A stretch of DNA of 64,000 bases from Toxorhynchites rutilus septentrionalis (GCF_029784135.1 NC_073745.1:113512716-113576715), one strand, 5' to 3'; shown: positions 34,901-47,929, counted from the first letter of the stretch. Numbers and translations are program-made. The notes: a model not told the origin generated them from the sequence alone.

Positions 34901-35775
34901 GAATTTTCTGTACCGGGTGGCTCGTCCCGGTAATTTCTGTATCGACTCGTCCGCCCCGGGTGCGACGCAAACTCTCCCCTGTGTGTTTGTTTCTACTTTT
35001 CTGTATATATGTATGTATGAACAAATGTATGGGAAAATCAATGTGCTTTCAATATTTGTTGATTAAACCTTTTGCGGATTAGGAATACGTAATGTAGACC
35101 ATATCAAACAACTATTAAAGAATTTCCAAATTCGATTGGCAGCAAAAACAGTTATTAATTTTAATATTATTTCATTAAAAAAACATGTTTTCTGATTTGG
35201 TACCTTTACTGAAAAAAAACTGTACCGGGTTGAACGATAAAGGCTATTATAATTACCAAACAGAACTTTGAGCTGGAATGTGATAAATTTTATGATAAAA
35301 TTTCCAAAAGTCATAATCTCCTTCGCAACGTCTCTTCATCATCTAAACATTCCTTCGTTATGGAGAACAAACCAGGCACATCTAAGAATGTTTAACACGT
35401 TCGTCGCCCAACGCGACGTTTTTGAGTTTCTTCCTTCTTGTTTCTTGCGAATAAATTATTAAATGAAGATCAAACTTAGTTTGTAGATAACTTTTACATT
35501 TACTTTTACAAACGAATTGATGACAATAACACATACCAAAGTCATATTCTAGGGGTCTTGCAAAAAACTGCAGTACAAACCTGAGAGAGAGGAGCCAGCT
35601 GAATGACAGATAGTTTGTTTTCTTCTTATTCTTTTTGCGCTTTCTCATCAAGAAAATTCAAATCGGACAATTTCAATCAAACAAGTTGTTGTCATTCATC
35701 TATGAGAAAAAAGTTCAAACATGACGTGAATCTTTGTTTGTGAGTACATTTGTGCGTTTTTATCCTAGATTTGGC
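31908..35775. other. Long AT-rich stretch without recognisable genes
   Basis: 31910-31990 (GGTGGCCAAAGGGTAGTCCG...) resembles a hAT-type terminus but has no partner. 34890-34985 and 35215 share CTGTACCGGGT. A half palindrome of the GACGTAG family lies at 34542. I see no protein signal above chance. Confidence 0.35.
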
Positions 35776-36620
35776 TTTTGACGTAGGATTACGTCTAACA
35801 GGAATATATGGGGGGAAAACGAAAATTTGAACACTGATCATGTGGGATATAATGAAAGATGTACTAGGTCAGCCCACATCATGGCTTCCAGCAGCATCGG
35901 CCCACTCAAACAAGTTTCTTTTACTTCTGATTATTTCGATATAGTTGTCCTGAAGAATTATTTCGATGATTTCTAAAACAATATCCGAAATAATAAGCAA
36001 ACAAATTTTTATGATTCCTTTGCCGGATGAGACCTTGTGTGAATTTATGGGTGTTTTGGGCTCATTTGTGACTTTTTCCGATCGTTCATTTAGTTTTCGC
36101 GAATTCATTCATGGTTTCCGGATTAAAAGTCAAGCGTGAAAAAGGCATTTTCCAGCGGCGAGAGCAGTTTTCTTCGATTGAAAACAAAAGGTGTTTCGAA
36201 TGTTTCGTTTTGCGGCGGTTGCTATCACTACGCTGCCAAAACATTACCGGTTCGGTTCGGATTACTGTAGCCGTTCAGCGAAAGGTGGTGCAGAAACAAA
36301 TTTGTGGATTATTAATTTGGGAACGATGTTTTTCACAGCATTTGAGATGAAGTTTTGCTCTTGGCACCAAACAATCAACATGCTAATGTTGAGGGTGAAG
36401 GTTTATTCGGATGTTTTATTGCTTCACTACTTTGATAATTGTTTGCGCATTTAGTTTGTCTACATTACATCTGCACTGTATATAAATATGAAACAATGAA
36501 TTACGTATTTAGAGCTTGTTTTTCTGAAGTGAAATAACTTGACCTAAATTCGAACAAATGAAAATAAACCAATTATATTTTTATATTTTTGACAATCTTT
36601 GGCGTAGTCCTACGTCCCTC
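35776..36620. repeat. GACGTAGGACTACGTC family member, about 0.85 kb
   Basis: The left boundary is TTTTGACGTAGGATTACGTC with AATATATGGGGGG. The right boundary is the inverted GTAGTCCTACGTC at about 36604. The short frames within are not recognised. Confidence 0.55.
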
Positions 36621-37560
36621 CGGTTATGTCCCCGATATTACCCTTTACCCGACGCAATGTGCAGCGTATGTGGAATATATTATTTCATTAGTTTCTACCA
36701 GGTGCATTTTGAGGAAAGTTTTTTTTGTGTCCGATGGAAATAATAATAGGTTGACTAAAAAGGATGCAGTACCAACTGTTTGCATAGGCAGTGATTACGA
36801 TTCGGAAGAAAATGAGAGTTATACTGCCAGTCTCTCGACGTCTTTTTCGTTTCTTGCTCATCGCTGGTGACAAATTCATATTCAAATTTCAAATTTGGCA
36901 TGCAGGTCGCTTATCAAGGCAGTAGAAGCACTGAATGTCCAATCAAATTGACCGATAGTGTTCTGTTTTCAACGGAAGTAAGATTCATGTATTATAAATC
37001 CGCCTATTGAGAGCCACAAATGATGAAATTTATAAGTAGCCACAAACCCATTTTCTACAAAACCAGTGCACAGTCCGCGCACGATATTTAGTTTCACATT
37101 CCATTCGACCATGATACAAACGACAAAATTCCAAAATAATCCTACCGAAGCAGAAACGAACAACATAGAGAAAAAGCACTAAAACAATATCAACAGCAAC
37201 ATCAACGCAGTCACGTCATCCCCACTGCGCATCAGCCCATCAGTGGGCAATGAAGTACAGCAGCGCAACGAAGTGAAATCATTCCTTTCCAAACAGTCAG
37301 AGCGAACACGTCCTAACGTGAAAGTGCAAACGAAAAATACCAGAGAAATATAGAGAACTTTTAACCTACAAATTGATAGTTTATTTCTAGTAAGTGTGTG
37401 ACCATTGTTGTCGGCGGGTTTTCCTCAAACCGCCCGAACAGATAGTGAAGGTGAACCAATCAGTCTCGTCCACAAAACTAAAAGGTGTGATATAATTAGC
37501 TTCACCATATCAATCTTGAGCAGCGATAACATGATCCAACAATCATAATTGAGTGGATTC
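36621..37560. other. Unassigned, with a GC-richer patch
   Basis: 37195-37330 is GC-richer than its surroundings and looks like promoter or leader sequence rather than a frame. No gene is recognised. Confidence 0.3.
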
Positions 37561-38170
37561 CCAAGCTGGCACCTGCTTATACAGATTTTTGTGATTTCAA
37601 TAGCTTGCTTTCAAAGCAATTTTTGAGCTATTGAAACTAGTTTTTGGATCAATAACTAACAAACATAAAACGCGTAGACATTCTATCTTTCGAATGAAGC
37701 GGTTAACATACCATTTCTATCAACTAACAATGCTCGAAATCCTGCTCTGCCGATTTGTGTGCTAACCATACCCGTAGTTCGAATGCTTCTAACTCGAACA
37801 TTTCTCAACAGATCGGAAAGATGTTTGCATCAATTGATAGGAAATATTTCTACGCGTCTATCACAATTAATACAATATTATTTTTCATGAGATGAACAAT
37901 TGAATAACTGTAAAATGTCAAGCGGTCTTTAAACGCCCCAACTGCCCAGGGTTGCCTGGCCCGATTTACGTTTTCCCCAACACAGACTTCTAAATCGATG
38001 TACTTGTGGAAATCTGCTCTGCAAATATACATGCAAGTCGGGGGTATTTTTGTTCTCGCCGAGCTGTGTTTCGCTAACAAGGACTTCAGAATTAATGTGC
38101 CTGGGAGAATCCGCTTTGAAAATAAATGCAAGTCGGGGATATTTTTTGGTGTTAAGTACATTTGTACTCG
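37561..38170. repeat. Composite of conserved blocks of the GACGTAG-associated repeat
   Basis: 37600-37740 matches the block at 29353-29565. 37785-37890 (CTCGAACATTTCTCA, TTGCATCAATTGATAGGAAA) matches 63690-63765. 38030-38140 contains two copies of ATGCAAGTCGGGG-ATATTTTT. Confidence 0.6.
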
Positions 38171-41100
38171 CTTGTCGTTGTGCAGACCGCAGTATGTTTC
38201 CCTAAAACGTACTTTTAAACTGAGAAGCCTGGGAAGATCGTCATTTCATATACTAGAGGTGAATGAACTTTGGCGGTTCGAGAACTACGTAAACATGAGA
38301 TGCGCAATTTTTTCAGAGGGAAATATGATGATCGTTTGACAATTATTCCGTTCACATATTTTGGTAGTCCTAGGCATCATATCAAACGTAAAAGAACGTT
38401 CATCAAATTTATTTGTAATGAAAAACATAATCTATTACAAAAATTTCGGTACATTCTAAAATAATATTCGAAGTGGTAAACAAGTGGTTTGCAATATAAT
38501 TGCGTAGTTCTACTTCGAAAATATGCGGTCGTGTCCAAGATACAACCCCTACATTTTTTTTTCTTTCTTTAATCAAGACATTTTCAGCCGAAGGCTAGTT
38601 CATCTCTGTATGAGAGAGTAGAGAGTCCTGAGGGGACTCTCCCAAATAGTGGGTGATTTTACCCCTTATTATGTTACACCCTAAACATGGAGCCCTGAGG
38701 GGGCTAAACCTATGAATTGGGGACATCAAATCTTCTACATTGCTATATGATGGTGCAATATCCGGTTAGTTTAGCTGGTGTTCACATTCCAGCCAGCCTC
38801 CAAAATAAGAGTGTTGTCAAAGAGGCATGAAGTATGGCGTTGCTCTGATGGAACACGAAGGCTATCACATTGACTAATTCTGGCAGTCCCTTAGGTTATT
38901 GCGAGCTATAAGTGTGGGAAGTTAATCTACTGTTTGATCAGTAGAAGCTCATAATGAAGCTTCGAGAATAATGGATAAGTTTAGATTCGAGATCAATTTC
39001 GAAAGATTATGCTAATAATGATGAGTTTTTGTAGAAATATCAGGAAATGTATAGACAAAGTTGTAAAGTAAGAATTAGGACTACGTGTTTTAAGTATTCA
39101 AAAAACAACAAGTAATTATTTTCATTCATAACATAACGATTTGAAACAGCCTTTGAGCGTGCTAATCTGATAGAGTATGTTTTTTCCCGGCCAACTTCAA
39201 ACTTTTATAAATGTCTGCAGGGTATCTTCGATAAAGCGAATCACTTCGGAATATATAGAAAATAAACAAGAAAACTGAACAAGTGCGGACTGGAGAGCTT
39301 TTTTTTTGTAGGCTATTATGATAATTCTCATTTCCAACCAGGAAAACATCGTATATTTATTACGGATAATTTTCATTCTAATAAAGTAAAAAGTACACAA
39401 TCAGGAAAAATCAGGAAAAATCTAGTGTTTGTCAGGATATGAGGGAACGTGTCAAAAAGTCTGGGAAATCCTGGAAAATCAGGAAGGTTGGCATCTCTGA
39501 TGATGGGATAGACCCCATATGCTTTTCTGACTGGTGGGATAGATCTCGCACATGTGACTTGAATCCCGAACGTTTCATTAACTTTTAGACGAATCCTGGT
39601 AATATCCCAATTCTGAGCTCGAATCGAGAACTTTGGGTTCTTTTCCGACATTTTCTTCACTTAATCTAACATCCAGAAAATGTTTTAACACACTGTGAAC
39701 AGTTTTTTGTAAATTGAAGTAACAAACACGGACCCTACTAACGCATTGTCTAATCAGTGGTTCATGAACACCAATGTTTGTCGCGATATCCGCTGAAAAA
39801 CACTACGAAGTGGCCGATTTTTTGACTCTCAGTGTATCATTCTAAAATTTTCAGTACTAGAAACAATCAAGAGCTTAAAAAAATGGTATATTGTGCAAGA
39901 GGACAGATTTGAAGGCATTTTGTAAACCTTCGATGACTCAGCTGATCACAACGCACCCACTATGTACCATATAAACAGATTTGTATTCGATCCAATAAGC
40001 GGGACCACCTATGGTGCAATAAAAAGACTCGAACTCTCTGACCTATAGTCGCACGGTTATTAACAATGTTTGAATCTTCTTCTACCGAACCAGGGTCAAT
40101 CGAAACCGCCTCTCCAAAGGGTTCACTCATTTACGATATATTCTTATGACAAAAGCGTATGCACAGTCATAAAAAAATGTCATCGTTTCTCCTGGAAAGC
40201 CGTCACATTGTTGACTGTTGGGCAGAGAAACCGACGCATTCGCATAAGCCAATATGGGGAAAATTGTATTATGCCACCATTCAGCGGGGTGGGAGAGAAT
40301 GGCCGGTCCATAACCCTCCTTCTGTAAAAATTAAAACGCGTACATGAAACAAGATTTAATTCGCCAAATAAACCTCCATTAAAGCTGCCATGGAGACGAA
40401 CTCGAACAAACGAGTCCATGTTTAATGAATGGATATGAAACGCAGCTCATTTTTTTTCTTCTGTTCTGTGTTTCATTTTCGGAAGGTGGAAAGAAACGAA
40501 AGGCAACACCCATTTTTGGATTCATTTATTAAAAACTGTACGACCAAATGACAACGAATCGGGAGACAGAGCGCCCGTTTTAGCATTGGTAACCGCTCTA
40601 TTATATGGTCATAGCTGTAATAATATAATTTTTCTGGAGTACTATTTCCTTCTTCTGCGAGACCTTCGCATCGATTCTGTAATTATTCTGGTGAACACGG
40701 CTGGGGTATTGTTGCGGATTGTGGACCAAAATGGGATCCGTTTGGATTTGTGCGAAACGTATACAGTCCACAATCAGGAGTGAAGTTCGTAGTACAAAAT
40801 GGTTTGATAAAATCGTTGATGATACAAATCATCTCAATTTCAGTGTCTTAGATAAAGGTTGGAAATTCTTAGAAACACTTGAATTCAATCTATTTAAATA
40901 TGATCCTAATCTTAATTTTTCAAAGTAACATTCATAAACAATCGGGGCCGATTTCTCATTCATACATCCCTGTCGCTGCTGGTATTTCAAATCAATACAC
41001 TCCAAACCAGACTAAAACAGCGTAGAAGTCCCACTGAAGGAACCGCGATATCTCTTTTCGCCGACTGTGGCTGACTATGGTTGCTGCTGCGGACTGTCTT

Positions 41101-42959
41101 CAAGAATTGATATCCATCCCCAAGACTCCTCGCCTTGCTCGGGCCATGAAGCCGGATCGGTCTGTTCGCTCGGTTGTGTATCCGCAAACACACCGGGGAC
41201 ATAAAGAAACATGTTTTGATACAACAATTTTACCGTCGCACCTACGCACACTTTACCTTATATGGGAGAAAAGTTCAACTTCAAGAATGTATAATTTACC
41301 TATGGGTATTATTTGTAATAAATATTGACGACGGAGAGTAAAGTTAGAGTTGAAATGCCCCAACAAGTTTAAGGTTGTACAGCGTGCGGAAAAGATGATA
41401 CAATAGCGCAAAGAAATCAGTGGTTGAATGACAATATACCACTTAAAAAAGGCTTGTACTTGTACGCTGAGACCAATGCTGGGACATTTATTTTAGTGTG
41501 TAAGCTTAATTAATTATTTCAGATCTTAACACACGGCCGACATTTGAATGCTACATAGTTGCTTCACTTATTCTGCCACATTTTTTCACACTTCGTTTGT
41601 AATGTGGCTCAAAATTTCCAAAACAGTCAACCATTCCGAGACACTCATCAATCATTCGTATCGTTTCAAAAAAAAAAGCACCACCTACCGTGGCAGACGT
41701 CGATAAGTGTGGCTATAATGAGATTGGGACCTCTGTGTTAAACATTTTGGTGCTTAATGCTTGTCCAAAACTGACATCTACCCACGCACTCGTCGCAACG
41801 CGAGCCTAATAGATGAGTGTCTTTTCTTTCGGCTCAACTCAATCCGGGCGTTGGACATTTGTCAGTTCGTAAACAAGATGTCTGTGGCGAAATCTGGGCT
41901 ACATTCCTACAAATCAAATGAACAATTCTCATTAATATGCAACAATCTCTCCCTGCCAATAGAAAGCGATACGTGTAATAATCAAATTGGAATTTAATTT
42001 TGGTTGGCTTTTCGATGATGCCTTAACGATACTGCTCCAAATGATTAGACCACATTGTTATAATAAATCAGATTTTCCCATAAATGAAAATAAAGTCACC
42101 AAGAAAGGAAACGGAAAGAGAAAAAGCTCTGCATCAAATAGATGAAAAAGTAAATGGCGAGGTGAATTTGCGAAAACGGAGCAATCGAAAACAACCATTC
42201 ATTTTAATTTTACCAGTCCAAAACGAACAAACAAAAACATTAAAGCGGCTGGAAAGGAAGCATGAGCTAGAGATCAATAACGCAGAGAAAAGGAATGAAG
42301 GAAAACACTGAATGAGATAAGCGCGAGGCGGAGGTGGTTATGTATGTATACATGCACATATTCATACATGGTTCACAAATGAGCATATCATTTAACGATG
42401 AATCAATATACACTTTTGGATCTTATGAATGAGACAAAGAACTGATGAAAAGTCAGCGTTGAATGCAGCGTAGTGACGGTTCACACTGCGTGTTAAAATT
42501 TGAATCATCAGGTGCCCCATGGTTGGTGGAAGGTTTGACTACATTGAATCACCCTATAACTCGACTAATAACCTTCAAAAGATAATGGATTGGTGAGATG
42601 TTTTTTTCTTCGATTTCTTAGATTTAATACAATTGTTACAATTCTGGCAAAGTCAAATATTTATCAATGAGCCGTTTTTTACCATTGATTGAAACGAAAT
42701 CATGAGCGACCATGAGCTAGAGTATGGGTAAATAGTACATTTCGTAGCTGCTCTCCGTGATTGACCCGACTCAGCAAAATTTAATGTTAGTAAGTCTAAA
42801 TCAAACATTCATCACGTAAAACAATATTTATATCATCGAACCTATAAAACAAGACGCATCGATCAGACCTAGAGTGCCAAAACTTACGATACGATGCTTG
42901 CTGGTAATTCAAAGTGCCAGGTCATAGTATTATACGAGAAACATACCAGTTTTGAACAT
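38171..42959. other. Long stretch without recognisable genes
   Basis: 38570-38960 includes ATTTTCAGCCGAAGGCTAG and CCTGAGGGGACTCTC, which read like a retroelement 3' end. Near 40045 there is a B-box-like GAGTTCGAGTC (minus) that may be a SINE scrap. The lysine-rich frame at 42084-42311 is low-complexity and not convincing. Confidence 0.3.
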
Positions 42960-43560
42960 CCGTTTCAGTTGAAAAGATCGGTTAAATTGGCTATGGTCTG
43001 GCAAACTGCGATAAAAATTCGCAAACTGCTTCGATGAACAGCGAAATGTACGTCAAGGAATTTCAAGTTCTTGGGTACGAAAGTGACCCAGTTGGCTTCG
43101 TATCACACCAGGACATCCTTTGAATAATGGCACGAAGCTAGATCCGAAAATCGTAGGGTCCTCGTGGAAGATCAACAGAGACGCTTCTGTAGACACTTCT
43201 TGGGGTAGGTCTACTCGTTTACAATTCCGATAGTCACGAACGGCGCACTCTGCTTTGAAGGTTTCTGATTCCTTACTTCCTCCGGAATATCAAGCTTGTA
43301 CTGGGCGGTGAGGAACAGTAGCCCCGGAAGATGCCGGAAGTCTGGCTTGACGTAACTCTCATTGTTCATGATAAGACAATGAGGCTTCGTTAGCATCTTG
43401 GTGTACAGTTTCTAAGCCCGTGACTTTCCCACCGTATTTTGCCGTTCGTCACGATTTGGAGTACAAAGTGCAGAAGTACGTATGTAGTCCCTCCCGGTCT
43501 GTGGCTCTCCGAACAAACGACTTGGATAGATTCAACTTTTAGGCCCCATCCCTGACCAAA
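42960..43560 (-). pseudogene. Tc1-like transposase fossil
   Basis: Minus-strand frames give KLNLSKSFVRRATDREGLHT, then ARKLYTKMLTKPHCLIMNNE-like text and SYVKPDFRHLPGL, then KKCLQKRL, and after a frameshift DLASCHYSKDVLV-YEANWV-TFVPK. The segments around MDDETYVK and DLASCHY are known from a Tc1-like group in mosquitoes. Here the first catalytic aspartate appears as N (MNNESYV). The end with the third acidic residue is not visible. No termini were found. Confidence 0.75.
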
Positions 43561-43714
43561 GCAATGGGATTCAGCTTAAACGCTTCCATAGGCTGACCAA
43601 ATAGGACTAAAAACGGGACACGTACTCAAAAAAAAAACAAAAACCCATTTTTTCAAAAATTATATTGAGTGAATGAAACCGAGAATAAAAACAAAACAAT
43701 TACGCAATCTCATA

Positions 43715-43862
43715 CAACCATTCCATGCCAAACAAATATATTGGTTCTCAGATTTCGTTAAAATCAGTAGTTTTGTTCCATATCGCAAAATATTAGACCT
43801 GAAATCGTTGGATAAATGGGGAAAAATCTATTTTCCGGACCACCCTGATGATTTTTTTTTTT
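43715..43862. repeat. Foldback family 1, short copy C
   Basis: ACCATTCCATGCCAAACAAA, then ATATCGCAAAATATTAGACC, then a jump to CGGACCACCCTGATG. Only the terminal module remains. Confidence 0.75.
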
Positions 43863-45083
43863 AAATCCTGCTTTGTTCTCTACCAGGGAAGAATATTTAG
43901 ATAATCATGCTTTTTGGAAATTCTATCATAAACTTTGTCACAAATCCAGGTTCTATTAGGCAATTATTCATGATTTCAATGTTGCTTCGTAACTTTTCCG
44001 TTGGCCACATATTGTTCATCATGGAAAAATCATTCCAACTAGGGTAAAGGATCTTGGTTTGTCCGATTTGGGGTGTTTTTACGCAACTAGTAAATGCAAA
44101 TCGATTTTTCTTCATGAAAATCACACATAATCGATACGAGTTTGGGTTTGTTGAAAAAACCCCAAGTCTCTAGCTGCTAATACTACCATAAAGTGTTGAA
44201 ATTATTAAATTTTTTATGTTTTTTAACGATTTTCCTGAAAGAGGAATTATGATCATGGTTTGACCACCTCTGATCATTTATTTCTGCTATCCGCGAAGGA
44301 CACTATAAACAAACTTCAGCGCGCCAAGCGGTTGCCATAGAAATCATGTGGACAAAACAACATTATTGAATTGGACAACTCTAGATCAGAATTGAGTTCA
44401 CCAAAATGCGTTAATTTAATGGTTTAGCTATGTAAATCTGATACAAACAGTGTGCAAGCATGATGTTTACAATATTTGTAAGTGTTATAATCCAGAAAAG
44501 GTTTGAATATGTGCCAAATAATCATCCGGTGATCGATTAAAATTTAGCTCGAATGAGGGGCGCATTGAGACAAACCTTTAAAACATGTGATTTCGTAAAA
44601 ATATACTATAAAACTACTATAAATCATGTAAAAGACAATTTTATTTATATGTTTTGAAACATTCGAATTCCTTATTTGACACAGGAGCGCTGAATTAGAG
44701 CATTCAGAGCATGATCATATTTTCGACTGGACAAACCAAAATCATTTACCTTAATGCGGTATTACTAGACATACATATACTATAATAAGTAAGCTTTGTC
44801 ACACTATAAAAAATAATTTTCCATTCCTGAGATTATTTGCACCTAACGATTCCAACTGGCAAGGATTATTTGTTTCATCTCATCAATTTCAATTACTTTA
44901 GTTGTTGTGTACCCATCAAACAACATGTTTCCATTTATTTGAAAAGGAAGATTTTTAATAATGCTACTTTTAATAGTCAGTTAGGAATGGACTTTAATTA
45001 AATCCATTTATACTGTTGTGTGTTTACTAGACAAATTTTCATTTTTCAATATACTCCAACACGCAATTTTCAAAAATACTAAG

Positions 45084-45412
45084 AATCTTCTCAATAGAAG
45101 GTCCAAGAGAAAAGAATCGTGTGTTACTCTGCTCAAGCAATGTAGCATCAAGTTCACGAAGTCGAAATCACGAAATCACAAAAACTCTTCAATTTTTCTA
45201 CACGAATCGTGTTAATATGAAGATATTTATATAGTCTTACAACAGAGCTTTCAATATATTGAAAGGTATATATATAAAGGTAAAGGCGATTCGTGTAGAA
45301 AAATTGAAGAGTTTTTGTGATTTCGTGATTTCGACTTCGTGAACTTGATGCTACATTGCTTGAGCAGAGTAACACACGATTCTTTTCTCTTGGACCTTCT
45401 ATTGAGAAGATT
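45084..45412. repeat. Perfect inverted repeat, 126-bp arms, 77-bp spacer
   Basis: 45084-45209 and 45287-45412 are exact reverse complements with no mismatch or gap. The arms start AATCTTCTCAATAGAAGG and meet the spacer at ACACGAATCG. The spacer is AT-rich. A transcript would form a long perfect hairpin. Confidence 0.97.
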
Positions 45413-45486
45413 TTTTTGCATGTTGAAGACAGTTGTGTGAAATCTACGGTACTGTCCCGTTAAAAACGGTACCTTTGGTTAGCCTA

Positions 45487-46693
45487 CGCTTTCACGACAT
45501 GCTTTCGATCCTGATCACTAACAAAACATTCATTCTGACCGCATTTCTCCTTCCGCAAAATTAATTCGCGACGTTGCTTTTTGGGTGACGCTATTTCTTC
45601 CAATTTTCGAAAATCTGACATCAATAAAAATACAGTGTAAATAATACACTCCATACTACTTCTACCCAAATTTTCAAGAGAAAATACCCAATGGGTAATT
45701 TTCTACAGCGTTTTTCCCGTGATGCAGTTTGATGTGGGATACCCTTTATACTGTATTAAAATTTACATCCTTCAAATGTAAGCAACAAAATCGTCTTATG
45801 TAGCGTACTTTTTGAATTAGAGCCAGTTTGAGTTTTTATTCAAATAAAAACGCAAAATATTAGGTTGGGGAAAACGGAATCCATTATTTTTTAGTGGAAT
45901 TCAAAACATTATTACCGATTATTTCATTGTGCGATTTGGATCAAATATGCACCATTGTGTTGTAAAACTTGCGACCATTCTAAAGGTTGCTTCATAATGC
46001 CTCTCTCTTAGTCCTCATTGGCGAAAAACTCTAGTAATCGATTCTTACAGTCTTCTCTTAATCCCAATTTCTTATCCCACAAGAAGTTTCAACCGAACTA
46101 TATGGTGGATGCATTAGAACAGGGATTCTCAAACTATTTTGGGCAATAGACTCCTTTTCCAGAATGAATTGATACCTTCTACCCATAAAGCCAATTTTTT
46201 TAAATTATATCCCTAGTTTAGTACTTATTCATATAAAATACTTAACAATTTGAAAGCTAAGTGGGTTAAGTGAGTAAACTTGACATCATTCCCTCATCAA
46301 TAAACAGACATAAAATTTAAAAATTGTCAAATGTAATTAATAATTCTTAATACAAATTTCTTACATATAACCAAGGAGGTAATTGTTTTTTGAAAAAATA
46401 CGTTAAAATCGCAAGTTATAGATAAAAAAAATTAAAAAATCATTGTGAAGGATGAACCTAGAGACTCTGGACCAATCTAATATAATCTCTTGAATTAAAT
46501 TAGTAAATGAGTGTATTATCCAATGAATTTCAGAACGCAAATGAACATACAATTTAAGTGCAAGCTTGTTATACAGTAAAATATCAGGAGCATGTATGGA
46601 CTTGAATTTGATTATGACTTCCTTGGTATTACTTCACATATATGTTTCAAATACAGAGTAAGTCAAAACATGACATGTACGTTCAAAAACACT
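45487..46693. other. Unassigned, with a hAT-like terminus
   Basis: CAGGGATTCTCAAACTATTT at about 46122 resembles the common end of Charlie-type hAT elements (CAG-GGTTCTCAAACTTTTT). No matching right end was found. No gene. Confidence 0.35.
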
Positions 46694-46702
46694 ATCTTGC
46701 AC
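46694..46702. repeat. Target-site duplication, left, of P derivative
   Basis: ATCTTGCAC precedes CAGGGTACG and is repeated at 47921-47929. Confidence 0.9.
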
Positions 46703-47048
46703 CAGGGTACGTTTATGAGAAGGTATCCTGGACTCGAAGTGTCTCCGACACGATTCACTTATACACTCTCAACTATGACATCTTAACTTTGACAGAAAGC
46801 AGAGATCGCAAAGCAATTCATAACAAGTGTTTTTTTTTTTTGTTGCGAATATTACGTGTTTTGCTACATTTTATTTGGAAATATGTCAATAATACGTGTG
46901 ATAGACGAGTTAATGAACCATCAAATTTAAAATAACGGAACTAGTACCCAGGATGTGTTGTTTCTGTGTTGCTTTTTAAAGTGGTCTTTTTACGGCGGCC
47001 CGACTGTGAAGGAATACATATAAATTATTTCTATTTTCAGATAATTCT

Positions 47049-47324
47049 ATGGCTCGATGTGTGGCACCCGGATGCGTGAGTGTTTAGCCATTGATACCCT
47101 GGCTCGAGTCCAACTCGAATTATGAAAACATATCCCACAAATTATCATTCCATTGATCCCCAAGGGATGTGACTATTCGGAAGAAATGGCTTCGATTCTT
47201 TGGACAGGACCTAAACAGCAATACTAAACACATGTACATTTGCTCGCTTCACTCAAGTCCAGATTGTTTCATTCATATCGATGGCTTGGATGTACAATAT
47301 CGTCGAAAACTGATACAAACAGGT
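47049..47324 (+). pseudogene. THAP exon of the deleted P element
   Basis: After a TTTTCAG acceptor the frame starts MARCVAPGCVSV, then meets TAG. It continues LESNSNYENISHKLSFH, meets another in-frame stop, and continues RKKWLRFFGQDLNSNTKHMY and ICSLHSSPDCF with the C-x2-H pair. It ends at an ACAG/GTAAAT donor. It shows the original start codon that copy 1 has lost, but at least two stops prevent a THAP-only protein here. Confidence 0.85.
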
Positions 47325-47380
47325 AAATTTGAACAAATCCATATTATAGTTACAATTATTACACAAAAATGTTTATTTTT

Positions 47381-47715
47381 AGCTGTTCCTACTGTTAGAA
47401 AGGCGAACGAATCTCATGCCTCGGGAAATCAAAACGAACGGCTCACCGAAAGGTCTTGATTGACATCAAGCAAGGATAAAAATTAATAAATCATCCATAA
47501 CATCCGCGGAGTTGGTCCAGTTTTCTCATGGGACGAAACATGACTATCCCGAAAGGGATATTCCGTCAAATGAAATCGGGAACAGCACTATCAACATATC
47601 TAATGAAAAACCTAGTGATTCTGCTAGTTCTGAAAGCTTAATTCAAGCACTGCAGTAGGAGGTATCGGAGAGCTACAGAGAGCTTCAGGAAACTAAACTC
47701 TGAATTACCGAACCA
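47381..47715 (+). pseudogene. Truncated exon 2 of the deleted P element
   Basis: After TTTTTAG the frame reads AVPTVRKANESHASGNQNE and then degrades. Plain homology to copy 1 runs on to SLIQALQ, a TAG, ESYRELQETKL, TGA and ITE, where the internal deletion begins. It supports AAA as the ancestral codon at the copy 1 stop. Confidence 0.75.
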
Positions 47716-47929
47716 CAATTTCCCCTAGGTTTTGATCTAAATAGATTATCTTTACGCAGCAATGAATAAATATATACATTTAGCTAAAATATAAAAGAAA
47801 TAAACTTATTTAGACAAATTCATTATACCTCTCCATGATACTTGCAAAGCTAACACGTCACAGCCTCACTGTTACTGATGCACTAGTCAGTTCAGACTAC
47901 CTTTTCATAAACGTACCCTGATCTTGCAC

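Larger units (their letters stand above)
43591..45484. mobile_element. 1.9-kb TIR element with TA duplication
   Basis: TA/GGCTGACCAAATAGGAC at the left and GGTACCTTTGGTTAGCC/TA at the right are inverted repeats. TA lies at 43589-43590 and 45485-45486. It contains a truncated foldback copy (43715-43862) and a perfect palindrome (45084-45412). There is no transposase. Another left end of the family is at 30324. Confidence 0.75.
46703..47920 (+). mobile_element. Internally deleted P-superfamily element, copy 2 (1218 bp)
   Basis: The ends CAGGGTACGTTTATGAGAAG and CATAAACGTACCCTG match copy 1, and ATCTTGCAC flanks both sides. It lies in inverted orientation relative to copy 1. It keeps the 5' end, the leader, the THAP exon and most of exon 2, then jumps at about 47715 (ACCGAAC/CACAATTTCCCC) into sequence that lies near 1185 in copy 1, and runs to the 3' end. 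About 7.4 kb of copy 1 is therefore absent here, including all catalytic exons. It is non-autonomous. Confidence 0.92.

Noticed and set aside
42084..42311. Lysine-rich 75-codon frame resembling a nucleic-acid-binding tail
   Set aside because: The composition follows from A-rich DNA. There is no conserved motif, and it has no supporting splice sites.
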